NCBI RefSeq assembly: GCF_002287505.1
Contig: NZ_CP019688.1
Location: 2,096,674-2,160,673 of the forward strand
DNA length: 64,000 nt
Source: Corynebacterium glaucum
GTDB lineage: Bacteria; Actinomycetota; Actinomycetes; Mycobacteriales; Mycobacteriaceae
Reading direction: 5' to 3'
Both the position numbers and the translations under genes were made by a program. Below the pieces are notes generated by a model that saw only the letters and a program-made list of their open reading frames with translations, had not been told where the DNA came from and did not search any database. Of the stretch, positions 31,084 through 39,976 are shown piece after piece (positions within the stretch are counted from its first letter, which is position 1; every line of letters begins with the position of its first letter).

Positions 31084-32151
31084 ATGGCACAGTCCTATTC
31101 CTCGCCACTGCTCGCTCTTCCCGGCGCGGTGCCGGATGAGGCCACCGGGGTCGCACTGCACTACGGCAACCCGCTCGCTGAGCAGCGCCGCATGCGGGAG
31201 CACCCCGCGCTGATCGACCGCTCCCACCGTGCCGTCGTGCGCGTCGGCGGTCCGGACGCGGCGACGATTTTGAACAATTTGCTTTCGCAGAAACTTGATG
31301 ACGTTCCAGCCGGCTTCGGCGGATCCGCCCTGGACCTGGACATGCAGGGCCACGTGCTCCACCACGTCGACGTGATCTTCAACGGCGATGCATTCTACTT
31401 CGACATGCCACGCGCCCAGCACGAAAGCTTCGTCGACTACCTCAGCCGCATGAAATTCTGGTCCGACGTGACCATCGAAGACACTGACCTCGCAGTGGTC
31501 ACCGTGCTCGGCGGCGGCTCCATCCCCGGCGCAGACATGACGCGCGCCGTGCCCTTTGGCGCATGGTTGCGTATCGACGGCCTCGTGCCCCGCGAATCCC
31601 TCCACCACGCCGCCACCGAATTTTCGCGCGAGATCGGCAACGTGGTCGGGCTCATGGCGTTTGAAGTCGCGCGTGTGCGCGCGATGGAGCCGGAGCTCGG
31701 CGTCGACCTCGACTCCAAGTCGATTCCGCACGAGGTGCCGCGCTTCATAGCGCGCGGTGAAGCACCGCTCTACCCGGCCGCCGTTCACCTGAACAAGGGT
31801 TGCTACCGCGGGCAAGAGACGGTGGCGCGAGTAGAGAACCTCGGCCGTTCTCCCAGGTTGCTGGTGATGTTGCAGCTCGATGGGTCGTCGCCAAGCGAGC
31901 CCCAAGTGGGAGCCGCAATCACCGCTGGGCCTGGGGGGCGGACGGTGGGCCGTTTAGGCACCGTCGTGCACGATGCCGACGAGGGTCCGATCGCGCTGGC
32001 GTTGGTGAAACGCTCCGCGCTAGACGGGCCACTGGAGATTGACGGTACCGCCGCAGTGGTTGATGCCGCTTCCCTGCCTACCGACGAAGGCGAGCACGCC
32101 GGCCGGCGCGCAGTGGAAGGCCTGCGCCGCGGTACCGGCCCCGGGGTCTAG
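31084..32151 (+). CDS. ygfZ: YgfZ/GcvT-family folate-binding protein
   Basis: 355 residues. The signature NKGCYRGQETVAR (about 238-250) contains the conserved Cys of the KGCYxGQE motif. YgfZ-type proteins use tetrahydrofolate and support iron-sulfur cluster proteins. Domain order is GcvT-like N-terminal half followed by a short C-terminal barrel. The ATG at 31084 is preferred to GTG two codons earlier because of the TATGAT box. The divergent pabC makes a folate precursor. Confidence 0.9.
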   Translation: MAQSYSSPLLALPGAVPDEATGVALHYGNPLAEQRRMREHPALIDRSHRAVVRVGGPDAATILNNLLSQKLDDVPAGFGGSALDLDMQGHVLHHVDVIFNGDAFYFDMPRAQHESFVDYLSRMKFWSDVTIEDTDLAVVTVLGGGSIPGADMTRAVPFGAWLRIDGLVPRESLHHAATEFSREIGNVVGLMAFEVARVRAMEPELGVDLDSKSIPHEVPRFIARGEAPLYPAAVHLNKGCYRGQETVARVENLGRSPRLLVMLQLDGSSPSEPQVGAAITAGPGGRTVGRLGTVVHDADEGPIALALVKRSALDGPLEIDGTAAVVDAASLPTDEGEHAGRRAVEGLRRGTGPGV

Positions 32152-32264
32152 GAGCGGAATTCGCAGCGTATAGGGCCGAGGCGAATTTTCATTTTGTTTT
32201 GGCTATGATGTCTGGCAGGACAAACACTTTTCGAACTTAAGAACCACCTCAAGGGGGTCACGCC

Positions 32265-32474
32265 ATGGGTCGCGGACGCGCAAAAGCGAAGCAGACCAAG
32301 GTCGCTCGCCAGCTCAAGTACAACTCTCCTGAAATGGATCTGGATTCCTTGCAGCGAGAGCTTGCGGGCCAAAACCCGGAGTCCAGCTGGGACGATGACG
32401 AGGCGGACACCGAATACGGTGACTACTCCGATTGGAACGACGAGTACGGCCAAGACAAGCGCGCAGCCCGCTAG
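32265..32474 (+). CDS. DUF3073 small protein
   Basis: 69 residues, starting MGRGRAKAKQTKVARQLKY, the hallmark of the actinobacterial DUF3073 family. The N-terminus is basic and the C-terminus strongly acidic (SSWDDDEADTEYGDYSDW). Function unknown. A clear ribosome binding site (AAGGGGG) precedes the ATG, and a -10-like TATGAT is about 60 bases upstream. A strong terminator follows. Confidence 0.9.
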   Translation: MGRGRAKAKQTKVARQLKYNSPEMDLDSLQRELAGQNPESSWDDDEADTEYGDYSDWNDEYGQDKRAAR

Positions 32475-32500
32475 CTGCACAACCTCACAGCCCGAAGCAA

Positions 32501-32533
32501 AAGCGCACCCCGAGTTTGAACCGGGGTGCGCTT
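32501..32533. terminator. Bidirectional terminator between DUF3073 and purM
   Basis: Perfect 12-bp stem AAGCGCACCCCG (32501-32512) with CGGGGTGCGCTT (32522-32533) and a 9-base loop, flanked by A or T runs on both strands. Confidence 0.9.
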
Positions 32534-32545
32534 CGCGCTTACGAG

Positions 32546-33619
32546 TTAGTACTGCGGGTGCGTGCCGCTAAGCACAGCGCGGGCGGTGACCTCGCTGTCC
32601 TCGCCCGAGTGCGCAGCGCGGACCTCACCGAGCACCCAGCTGTCGATGTGGCGCGCAGCCAGGATCGCCAGCGCGCGGTCGCGGTCCGCGGGCGAGACGA
32701 CGGCGACCATGCCGACGCCCATGTTGAAAGTCTTCTCCATCTCCTCATCCGGCACCTGGCCGATCGAGCGGATGGTGCGGAAGATCTGCCCTGGCGTCCA
32801 GGTGGCGCGGTGCATCTCGGCGACCAAGCCCTCCGGGATCACGCGCTCCATATTGCCTGCGAGCCCGCCACCGGTGACGTGGCAGAAGGTGCGCACGTCG
32901 CATTCGGCTGAGAGTTCCAAGCAATCCAGCGCATAGATCCGAGTCGGTTCCAAAAGCTCGTCGCCAAGCGTGCGCCCGAGCTCCTCGATGTGACCGTCGA
33001 GCGGCAACCCGGCGCGCTCGAGCAGCACATGGCGCGCAAGCGAGTAGCCGTTGGAGTGCAGGCCGGACGACGCCATCGCAATGATGACATCGCCCTCGCG
33101 CACGCGGTGCGGTCCGAGCAACTCATCTGCCTCGACGACACCGATGGCGGTGGCGGAGACGTCGTAGTCGTCCTCTCCCATCACGCCGGGGTGCTCCGCG
33201 GTCTCGCCGCCGAGCAGCGCGCACCCAGCCTGGACGCAGCCCTCGGCGATTCCGGCGACGATCTGCGCCACCTTTTCAGGCACGACCTTGCCAATCGCGA
33301 TGTAGTCCTGCAAGAACAATGGCTCGGCGCCACAGACGACGAGGTCGTCGACGCACATCGCGACCAGGTCGATGCCGATCGTATCGTGCTTGTCCATCGC
33401 CTGCGCCACGGCGAGCTTCGTGCCCACGCCGTCGGAGCCGGCGGCCAGCAGCGGCTCTTTGTACTTGCCCAGCGCGAACAGGCCGGCGAACCCGCCTAAG
33501 CCACCGCGGACCTCGGGGCGGGTGGCGCGGCGCGCGTGGTCCTTGAACAGCTCGACGGCGCGGTCGCCTGCTTCGATGGAAACGCCGGCGGCCTCGTAGG
33601 AGACAGGTTGCTCAGTCAT
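32546..33619 (-). CDS. purM: Phosphoribosylformylglycinamidine cyclo-ligase (AIR synthetase)
   Basis: 357 residues, full length. The PurM fold shows GIDLVAMCVDDLVVCGAEPLFLQDY, GGETAEHPGVM and MASSGLHSNGYSLAR, all ATP- and substrate-binding signatures. It makes aminoimidazole ribotide. Its ATG overlaps the purF stop by four bases (ATGA), so the two are coupled. Confidence 0.97.
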   Translation of the reverse strand: MTEQPVSYEAAGVSIEAGDRAVELFKDHARRATRPEVRGGLGGFAGLFALGKYKEPLLAAGSDGVGTKLAVAQAMDKHDTIGIDLVAMCVDDLVVCGAEPLFLQDYIAIGKVVPEKVAQIVAGIAEGCVQAGCALLGGETAEHPGVMGEDDYDVSATAIGVVEADELLGPHRVREGDVIIAMASSGLHSNGYSLARHVLLERAGLPLDGHIEELGRTLGDELLEPTRIYALDCLELSAECDVRTFCHVTGGGLAGNMERVIPEGLVAEMHRATWTPGQIFRTIRSIGQVPDEEMEKTFNMGVGMVAVVSPADRDRALAILAARHIDSWVLGEVRAAHSGEDSEVTARAVLSGTHPQY

Positions 33620-35109
33620 GACGCGGTTTCACCTTTCTGGATGCGGCGCACTAGCTCGGCATTCGGGTTGCCTTCAGGCAGCCCCAGCGGGTAGGAACCC
33701 GTGAAGCACGCGGCGCAGAGTGATTCGTGTGGGTGGGAGGAGGCCTCCACGATGTCGTCGATAGGCACGAAAGCGAGACTGTCCGCGCCGATCATGGTGC
33801 GGATCGACTCTGAGATTTCTTCGTCCGAGCCGCCGCGCCCGTGGTTGGCAATCAGCTCGCCGGGGCTGGCGAAGTCGATGCCGTAGAAGCACGGCCACTT
33901 CACCGGCGGCGACGCGATGCGCACGTGCACCTCGCCGGCGCCGGCTTCGCGCAGCATGCGGATCAGTTTGCGCTGCGTGTTGCCGCGCACGATGGAGTCA
34001 TCCACCACCACAAGCCGCTTGCCCTCAATCACTTCGCGCACCGGGTTGAGCTTCAGGCGCAGCCCCAGCTGGCGCAGGGTATCGGACGGCTGAATGAACG
34101 TGCGCCCCACATACGCGTTCTTCATCAGCCCCTGCTTGAACGGGATGCCGGACTCCTCCGCGTACCCGATCGCCGCGGGAGTGCCGGATTCGGGCACAGG
34201 CATGACCAGGTCTGCATCCACAGGGAGCACTTTTGCTAATCGACGCCCAATGTCAATCCGCGCACTGTTCACACTTTGCCCATCAATGATGGAGTCGGGC
34301 CGCGCGACATACACGTACTCGAAGACACAGTGCGCTCGCGGAGTCTCCGCGAAGCGTTCAGAGTGCACGCCTGATTCGTCGACCCAGACCAGCTCGCCCG
34401 GCTCAATGTCGCGCACGAACGACGCGCCGACAATGTCCAGCGCACAGGTCTCCGACGCGATTACCCATCCCCCGTCAAGGCGGCCCAGCGACAGCGGGCG
34501 CACCCCGTGTGGGTCGCGCGCAGCGTAGAGAGTGTGCCCGTCGGTGATCATGAAGCAGTACGCGCCTTTGACGCGCGGCAGCAGTTCACGGCACGCGTCC
34601 AAGAGCGTCTTGCCGTCTCTGATCAGGTCCGCGAGCAGCGCCGAAACCACCGCCGTATCGGAGGAGGAACCCTGGCCCTCCACACCGGAAGCCGGCACCA
34701 GCTTCTTCTCAATCGCCTCCGCCTGCAGCTCGGCGTAGTTGATCAGATTGCCGTTGTGCGCAAGCGCCACATCGGTGCCGTTGGGCGAGGTGCGAAACAT
34801 CGGTTGGACGTTTTCCCAAGAGTTCCCGCCCGCCGTGGAGTAGCGAGTGTGCCCAATGGCCACCTCACCGTGCAGCGCATTGAGCACCGACTCGTCGAAC
34901 ACCTGGCTGACCAGGCCGGTGTCCTTGAACACCACGATGTTCTCTTGGTCGCCGACCGCGATGCCGGCGCCTTCCTGGCCGCGGTGCTGCAGAGCGAAAA
35001 GGCCGAAGTACGTCAGCTTGGAGACGTCTTCCTCCGGCGCCCACACGCCGAAAACGCCGCATTCTTCCCGGGGTTGGTCTTCCACGCCAACCACTGTAAC
35101 TGAGACCAT
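33616..35109 (-). CDS. purF: Amidophosphoribosyltransferase
   Basis: 497 residues. An 16-17-residue leader ends before the catalytic Cys in EECGVFGVW, which becomes the N-terminal nucleophile after processing. The glutaminase domain (about 17-250) is followed by a phosphoribosyltransferase domain with the PRPP loop VVVDDSIVRGNT. It starts purine synthesis from PRPP. It follows the SCP-like gene with no gap and overlaps purM by four bases. Confidence 0.97.
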   Translation of the reverse strand: MVSVTVVGVEDQPREECGVFGVWAPEEDVSKLTYFGLFALQHRGQEGAGIAVGDQENIVVFKDTGLVSQVFDESVLNALHGEVAIGHTRYSTAGGNSWENVQPMFRTSPNGTDVALAHNGNLINYAELQAEAIEKKLVPASGVEGQGSSSDTAVVSALLADLIRDGKTLLDACRELLPRVKGAYCFMITDGHTLYAARDPHGVRPLSLGRLDGGWVIASETCALDIVGASFVRDIEPGELVWVDESGVHSERFAETPRAHCVFEYVYVARPDSIIDGQSVNSARIDIGRRLAKVLPVDADLVMPVPESGTPAAIGYAEESGIPFKQGLMKNAYVGRTFIQPSDTLRQLGLRLKLNPVREVIEGKRLVVVDDSIVRGNTQRKLIRMLREAGAGEVHVRIASPPVKWPCFYGIDFASPGELIANHGRGGSDEEISESIRTMIGADSLAFVPIDDIVEASSHPHESLCAACFTGSYPLGLPEGNPNAELVRRIQKGETAS

Positions 35110-35493
35110 CTACCCGAGCGGAATTACCGGCAGGCCACGCCCAACATCGCTCGCGCGCGACCCGGAGGCATCCACCGTGCCCGCCGCGACTTCCGCGTCG
35201 AGAGTGGTCAGCCCGGTTGCCAACCGCAGCCATGTGCGAGGGTCGGTCTCCACAACGTTCGGCGGCGTGCCTCGCGTGTGGCGGGGGCCGTCGATAAGCT
35301 GCACCGCAACAAAGGGTGGCACACGTAGCTCAACCGTATGCCCCGGCAACTCCTCGGCGAGGGTGCGCGCGGTGGTCCGGCAGGCCTGGGCCAGTTCGCT
35401 TCTCGACGGCTCCTTTGATCCCGCATCCCGAACCCATTCCGCCACGGCTTCCACCGCGGCTCGAGTTTCGGCAGGATCCGTTCGTTTCGCCAT
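35110..35493 (-). CDS. Sterol-carrier-family protein (bacterial SCP-like)
   Basis: 127 residues. The spacing and the end (VPPFVAVQLIDG, RGTPPNVVETDPRTWLRLATG) match the small bacterial SCP-like family often encoded next to purF in actinobacteria. The fold is that of SCP2; the ligand is unknown. Its stop codon abuts the purF ATG (TAG then ATG), so it is the first gene of an SCP-purF-purM operon. It holds two copies of the dispersed word. A TAGTAT box lies 6 bases upstream of the ATG. Confidence 0.8.
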   Translation of the reverse strand: MAKRTDPAETRAAVEAVAEWVRDAGSKEPSRSELAQACRTTARTLAEELPGHTVELRVPPFVAVQLIDGPRHTRGTPPNVVETDPRTWLRLATGLTTLDAEVAAGTVDASGSRASDVGRGLPVIPLG

Positions 35494-35517
35494 AGGCCCA
35501 TACTAGGGTTTGGTGCT
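35494..35517. promoter_or_regulatory. Compact divergent promoter: SCP-purF-purM and thioesterase
   Basis: 24 bases between starts. Minus-strand TAGTAT (35500-35505), 6 bases from the ATG; plus-strand TAGGGT (35504-35509), 8 bases from the ATG. The boxes overlap by two bases, exactly as at 29440-29463. Confidence 0.6.
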
Positions 35518-36525
35518 ATGTCAAACACACCTGTGCCCGTTGAGAAATCTTCTTCCATCACGCTGCGGTTTATGGCCGCGCCGACCGACGTGCTGCATGC
35601 CGGTGCGCACGGGGTTTCCGGCGGCCGCGTGCTGGAGTGGATCGATAAGGCGGCGTACGCCTGCGCGACGCAGTGGTCGGGAACGTATTGTGTCACCGCG
35701 TATGTCGGGCATATTCACTTCACGCGCCCGATTCCCTCGGGCCACATCGTGGAGGTGCGTTCGCGCATCGCGATGACGGGGCGCTCTTCGATGCACATCG
35801 TCAATGAGGTGCTCTCCGCCGACCCGCGCCACGGCAAGTTCACCCGCGCGTGCGACTGCCTGGTGATCTTCGTGGCCAAAGACACCGAGACCGGCAAGCC
35901 CATGGCAGTGCCCACCTTCGTGCCCACCACCGAAGAGGAGCGCCGCGTAGCCGATGCTGCTTTATCGCGCATCGACCTGCGCAAGGCCATCGAAGAAGAG
36001 ATGTCGGGCCAGACCTACACCGACGACTCGACCGCGCCGCGGCTCATACACCGCTTCCTGGCCAAGCCCACGGACGTGAACTGGGGTGGCAACGTGCACG
36101 GCGGCACAGCGATGGAATGGATCGACGAGGCAGGCGCGGCCTGCACCATGGAGTGGTCCGGCGAGCGCACCGTTGCCGTGTACGCGGGCGGAATTCGCTT
36201 CTACCACCCGATTCACATTGGCGACCTGATCGAGGTGGAGGCTCGGCTGACCCGCACCGACACCCGCTCGCTGCACACCTCGATCCACGTGCGCTCCGGC
36301 GATCCGCGCGGCGGGCGCGGCGCGCTGACCGAAGCGATTCACGCGTCGGTGACGTACTTGGGCATCGACATAGACGGCGAGGCACTGCCGGCGCGCCCCT
36401 TCACCCCGGCCACGGACGAGGACCAGCGGCTGTGGGAGCACACGCAGCGCCTCAAAGACCTGCGCGCGCAGTACGAGCCGGAGCCGCTGGTCGAGCCGAT
36501 GCCGGCGGCGCAGCGCATCGACTAG
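35518..36525 (+). CDS. Acyl-CoA thioesterase, double hot-dog domain
   Basis: 335 residues made of two ACOT/BACH-type hot-dog domains (about 10-130 and 170-290). Each has a matching block: HAGAHGVSGGRVLEWIDKAAYACA in the first, NVHGGTAMEWIDEAGAACTMEWSG in the second, with an active-site Asp after the helix. It should hydrolyse medium- or long-chain acyl-CoA. The start ATG at 35518 has a TAGGGT box 8 bases upstream and is divergent from the SCP-purF operon. Confidence 0.88.
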   Translation: MSNTPVPVEKSSSITLRFMAAPTDVLHAGAHGVSGGRVLEWIDKAAYACATQWSGTYCVTAYVGHIHFTRPIPSGHIVEVRSRIAMTGRSSMHIVNEVLSADPRHGKFTRACDCLVIFVAKDTETGKPMAVPTFVPTTEEERRVADAALSRIDLRKAIEEEMSGQTYTDDSTAPRLIHRFLAKPTDVNWGGNVHGGTAMEWIDEAGAACTMEWSGERTVAVYAGGIRFYHPIHIGDLIEVEARLTRTDTRSLHTSIHVRSGDPRGGRGALTEAIHASVTYLGIDIDGEALPARPFTPATDEDQRLWEHTQRLKDLRAQYEPEPLVEPMPAAQRID

Positions 36526-36568
36526 CGCCTGCCCCCCAATCTTCCGCCCCGCCCAGTCTCAACCCGGC

Positions 36569-38851
36569 TTAGACCGCGGAGTTGGGTGCGGTGGCGTGGT
36601 CGAAGTGGCTCGGCATCGTCGCCGCCCAGGCCTGGGCAAGGTCGTCCATCTCGATCGAGGTGTCGCCGAGGTGCAGCGTGCCGTCGTTAAGCGTGGAGCC
36701 CACGACTGCAACCGGAATGCCTGCGGAAACTGCGCGCTCGACGGCGATGTCGGCGCGGTCGCGCGTGACGGCGATGAGCACGCGGGAGGCGGACTCGGAA
36801 AACAGCGCGGTGAACAGGTCCTCGTGCACCGGCGAGAGGTCGAGCTGCGCGCCCAGGTCGGAGCCGAGCAGCATCTCGAACAGAGCTTGCGAGAGGCCGC
36901 CCTCGGAGAGGTCGTGCGCTGCAGAGATGGTGTCGCTGCCGTGCAGATACTCCGCGAGGCGCGCCTCGTTGGCTAGATCGACCTGCGGCGGCAGGCCGGC
37001 CAGGCCTTGGCCGGAGATGTCCTGCCACACGGAGCCGCCGAACTCGTCCTTGGTCTCGCCGAGGAGGATCAGCGTGTACTCCTCGTCGCCTGCGGTCAGC
37101 GCGTGCGGCAGCGCAGTGGAAACATCCTCGATCACGCCGAGCACACCCACCACCGGGGTCGGCAGAATCGGGGTATCGCCGGTTTGGTTGTAGAAGCTGA
37201 CGTTGCCGCCGGAGACGGGAATGGCCAGCTCGGCGGCGCCGTCGGCAAGGCCGTGCACTGCCTCGCGGAACTGCCACATCACGTCTGTGTTTTCCGGGGA
37301 GCCGAAGTTCAGGCAGTTCGTCACCGCAACCGGGGTCGCGCCGGTGACTGCGACGTTGCGGTACGCCTCCGCCAACGCGAGGCGCGCTCCCATGTTCGGG
37401 TCGAGGAAGGTGTAGCGCCCGTTCGCATCCGCGGACACTGCAACACCGCGGTTGGACTCTTCGTTGATGCGCAGCACACCCGAGTTGGCGTACTTCGCCT
37501 GCACGGTGTTGCCGCGCACGTAGCGGTCGTACTGCTGGGTGATGAAGTCGCGCGAGCACAGCTGCGGCGAGGCCACCATCTTCAGCCAGGTGCCAACGAT
37601 GTCGTCGCTCTTTTCAACCTCGGTCTTCGTCTGCACGCCGTCGAGCCACTGCGGGCGCTCGAAAGGCCGGTTGTACACAGGGCCTTCATCGATTGTCGAC
37701 GGAGGCGCGTCGAGCACCAGCTCGCCCTGGTGGTACACCGCGAGGCGGTCGGCTTCATCCGTGACCTCACCGATCACGGCCGCGTTGACGTCCCACTTCG
37801 CGCAAATCTCCATGAAGCGGTCGACGTTTTCCGGCGCGACCACAGCGCACATGCGCTCCTGCGATTCGGAGGCGAGGATCTCTGCCGCCGTCATGTTCTC
37901 TGCGCGTAGCGGCACGTGGTCGAGGTCGACGCGCATGCCGCCGTCGCCGGCCGCGGCCAGCTCCGAGGTGGCACACGCCAGCCCGCCGCCGCCGAGGTCT
38001 TGAATGCCCACGACCACGCCAGCGTGGTAGAGCTCGAGACAGCACTCGATGAGCACCTTCTCCGCGAACGGGTCTCCCACCTGCACAGCCGGGAGCTTGC
38101 GCTCCTCGCCTTCCTCGAAGGTGGCGGAGCCGAGCACGCTCACACCGCCGATGCCGTCGAGGCCGGTGCGCGAGCCGAAGAGAATGACCTTGTTGCCGGT
38201 GCCGGAAGCGAACGCGAGGTGCAGATCCTCCACCTTCAGCGTGCCCACGCACAGCGCGTTGACCAGCGGGTTGCCAATGTATGCCTCGTCGAACACCGTC
38301 TCGCCGCCAATGTTGGGCAGGCCGAGGCAGTTGCCGTAGCCACCGATGCCGCGCACCACGCCCGGCAGCACTCGCTTGGTGTCCTCCGCATCCAGCGGGC
38401 CGAAGCGGAGCTGATCCATCACCGCGATCGGGCGCGCGCCCATGGCCATGATGTCGCGCACGATGCCGCCAACGCCGGTCGCGGCGCCCTGGTAGGGCTC
38501 CACAAACGACGGGTGGTTGTGCGACTCCACACGGAAGGTCACGGCGTCGCCGCCGCCGATGTCCACCACGCCGGCGTTCTCGCCGATGCCGGCGAGCAGT
38601 TTCGCGGCCATTTCCTCGGTCATGGTTTCGCCGAAGTAGCGCAAGTGCACCTTCGATGATTTGTAGGAGCAGTGCTCGGACCACATCACCGAGTACACGG
38701 ACAGCTCCGCGTCCGTCGGGCGGCGGCCGAGGATGCCAACGATCTTCTGGTACTCGTCGTCCTTGAGCCCCAGTTCGGCGTAGGGTTGCGCCTGGTCCGG
38801 GGTGGCTTTCGCGTTCTCGACGGTGTCGTTTACTACTCTTGCTGCAGTCAC
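36569..38851 (-). CDS. purL: Phosphoribosylformylglycinamidine synthase subunit PurL
   Basis: 760 residues, the small type that needs PurQ and PurS. It shows [11 protein letters not shown], the ATP-binding [20 protein letters not shown] and [14 protein letters not shown]. It converts FGAR to FGAM using ammonia from PurQ. It follows purQ with a two-base gap. Confidence 0.97.
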   Translation of the reverse strand: MTAARVVNDTVENAKATPDQAQPYAELGLKDDEYQKIVGILGRRPTDAELSVYSVMWSEHCSYKSSKVHLRYFGETMTEEMAAKLLAGIGENAGVVDIGGGDAVTFRVESHNHPSFVEPYQGAATGVGGIVRDIMAMGARPIAVMDQLRFGPLDAEDTKRVLPGVVRGIGGYGNCLGLPNIGGETVFDEAYIGNPLVNALCVGTLKVEDLHLAFASGTGNKVILFGSRTGLDGIGGVSVLGSATFEEGEERKLPAVQVGDPFAEKVLIECCLELYHAGVVVGIQDLGGGGLACATSELAAAGDGGMRVDLDHVPLRAENMTAAEILASESQERMCAVVAPENVDRFMEICAKWDVNAAVIGEVTDEADRLAVYHQGELVLDAPPSTIDEGPVYNRPFERPQWLDGVQTKTEVEKSDDIVGTWLKMVASPQLCSRDFITQQYDRYVRGNTVQAKYANSGVLRINEESNRGVAVSADANGRYTFLDPNMGARLALAEAYRNVAVTGATPVAVTNCLNFGSPENTDVMWQFREAVHGLADGAAELAIPVSGGNVSFYNQTGDTPILPTPVVGVLGVIEDVSTALPHALTAGDEEYTLILLGETKDEFGGSVWQDISGQGLAGLPPQVDLANEARLAEYLHGSDTISAAHDLSEGGLSQALFEMLLGSDLGAQLDLSPVHEDLFTALFSESASRVLIAVTRDRADIAVERAVSAGIPVAVVGSTLNDGTLHLGDTSIEMDDLAQAWAATMPSHFDHATAPNSAV

Positions 38852-38853
38852 AG

Positions 38854-39534
38854 TTACGCTCCGATCTTCGAAATCGCGGCGATGGCGGAAGTGAACAGGC
38901 TGAGCCCATCGGTGGACGGCCCGGTCAACGTCTCAATCGCGTGCTCGGGGTGTGGCATGAGACCAACGACGCGGCCGGTCTCGTTGGTTACGCCGGCGAT
39001 GTTGTTCATCGAGCCGTTGAAGTTGTCGGTGTAGCGGAACACCACGCGACCTTCTTTTTCCAGCGCTTCGATAGTCTCCGGCGCGGCCTGAAAGCGGCCC
39101 TCACCGTGTTTGGCGGGAACGAGGATCTTCTGGCCCTGCTCGAACTCGCTGGTCCACGCCGTCTCTGCGTTCGCTACCTCGAGGTAGGTATCCACGCAGT
39201 GGAAGTTGAGGTTCTGGTTACGCGTGAGCGCACCCGGCAGCAGCCCGGACTCGGTGAGGATCTGGAAGCCGTTGCAGATGCCCAATACCGGCATGCCCTT
39301 GCCCGCGGCCTCGACCACGGCACCCATCATCGGTGCGAGCGCGGCGATCGCGCCCGAGCGCAGGTAGTCACCGTAGGAAAAACCGCCGGGGACCACGACG
39401 GCATCGATGCCGGTGAGGTCTTCGTCGGCGTGCCACAGGGCTTTCGGCTCGGCTCCGGCAAGGCGGACGGCGCGCAACGCGTCAACGTCGTCAAGCGTGC
39501 CCGGAAATGTGATGACCCCGATAGTTGCGCTCAT
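38854..39534 (-). CDS. purQ: Phosphoribosylformylglycinamidine synthase subunit PurQ
   Basis: 226 residues, class I glutamine amidotransferase. Nucleophile Cys in GICNGFQ (residue about 90), [13 protein letters not shown], and the His-x-Glu pair in [11 protein letters not shown] near the C-terminus. It supplies ammonia to PurL. Its start overlaps the end of purS by four bases. Confidence 0.97.
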   Translation of the reverse strand: MSATIGVITFPGTLDDVDALRAVRLAGAEPKALWHADEDLTGIDAVVVPGGFSYGDYLRSGAIAALAPMMGAVVEAAGKGMPVLGICNGFQILTESGLLPGALTRNQNLNFHCVDTYLEVANAETAWTSEFEQGQKILVPAKHGEGRFQAAPETIEALEKEGRVVFRYTDNFNGSMNNIAGVTNETGRVVGLMPHPEHAIETLTGPSTDGLSLFTSAIAAISKIGA

Positions 39535-39761
39535 CGCACAACCTCGAAATCCTCGATGACCGTGTTGGCGAGCAGGGTCTCGGCGACGCGGCGGAGCTCT
39601 TCGTCGGTGACGGAATCATCCACCTCAATCTCGAACCGCTTGCCCTGGCGCACATCGGCGACCCCCTCGACCCCGATGCGGCCCAGCGCGCGGAGCACAG
39701 CTTGGCCCTGAGGATCCAGAATTTCAGCCTTGGGCATGACATTTACGACGACTCGTGCCAT
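39531..39761 (-). CDS. purS: Phosphoribosylformylglycinamidine synthase subunit PurS
   Basis: 76 residues, normal for Pur[34 protein letters not shown] and [15 protein letters not shown] are typical. It scaffolds the PurL-PurQ complex. The ATG at 39761 follows an AAAGGA site; a longer frame upstream is not needed. It is the first gene of purSQL, with a TATACT -10 box about 40 bases before the start. Confidence 0.95.
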   Translation of the reverse strand: MARVVVNVMPKAEILDPQGQAVLRALGRIGVEGVADVRQGKRFEIEVDDSVTDEELRRVAETLLANTVIEDFEVVR

Positions 39762-39801
39762 GAGAATCCTTTGTGTTGTAAGAGGTTGGAAGCCTTTCGC
39801 A

Positions 39802-39837
39802 AGTATAACGGAGGGCTCTAACACGCCGAGATCGGCG
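39802..39837 (-). promoter_or_regulatory. purSQL promoter with palindrome
   Basis: Minus-strand TATACT (39802-39807) and, upstream at about the -35 position, the inverted repeat CGCCGA-GA-TCGGCG (39824-39837), a possible repressor site. No regulator is identified. Confidence 0.5.
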
Positions 39838-39976
39838 GTGAGGGGACACCAGGTACGTCCAGAGATGTGAATGCGCTTGAGGCGAGCTGGCAGCTTCCCG
39901 TGCGAAGATATAAAAGCTGAGTTATCTTAGCCGGGCAAAACCCCTGCCCCCTTCTCTTTCCCCGAGGTTTTCCACC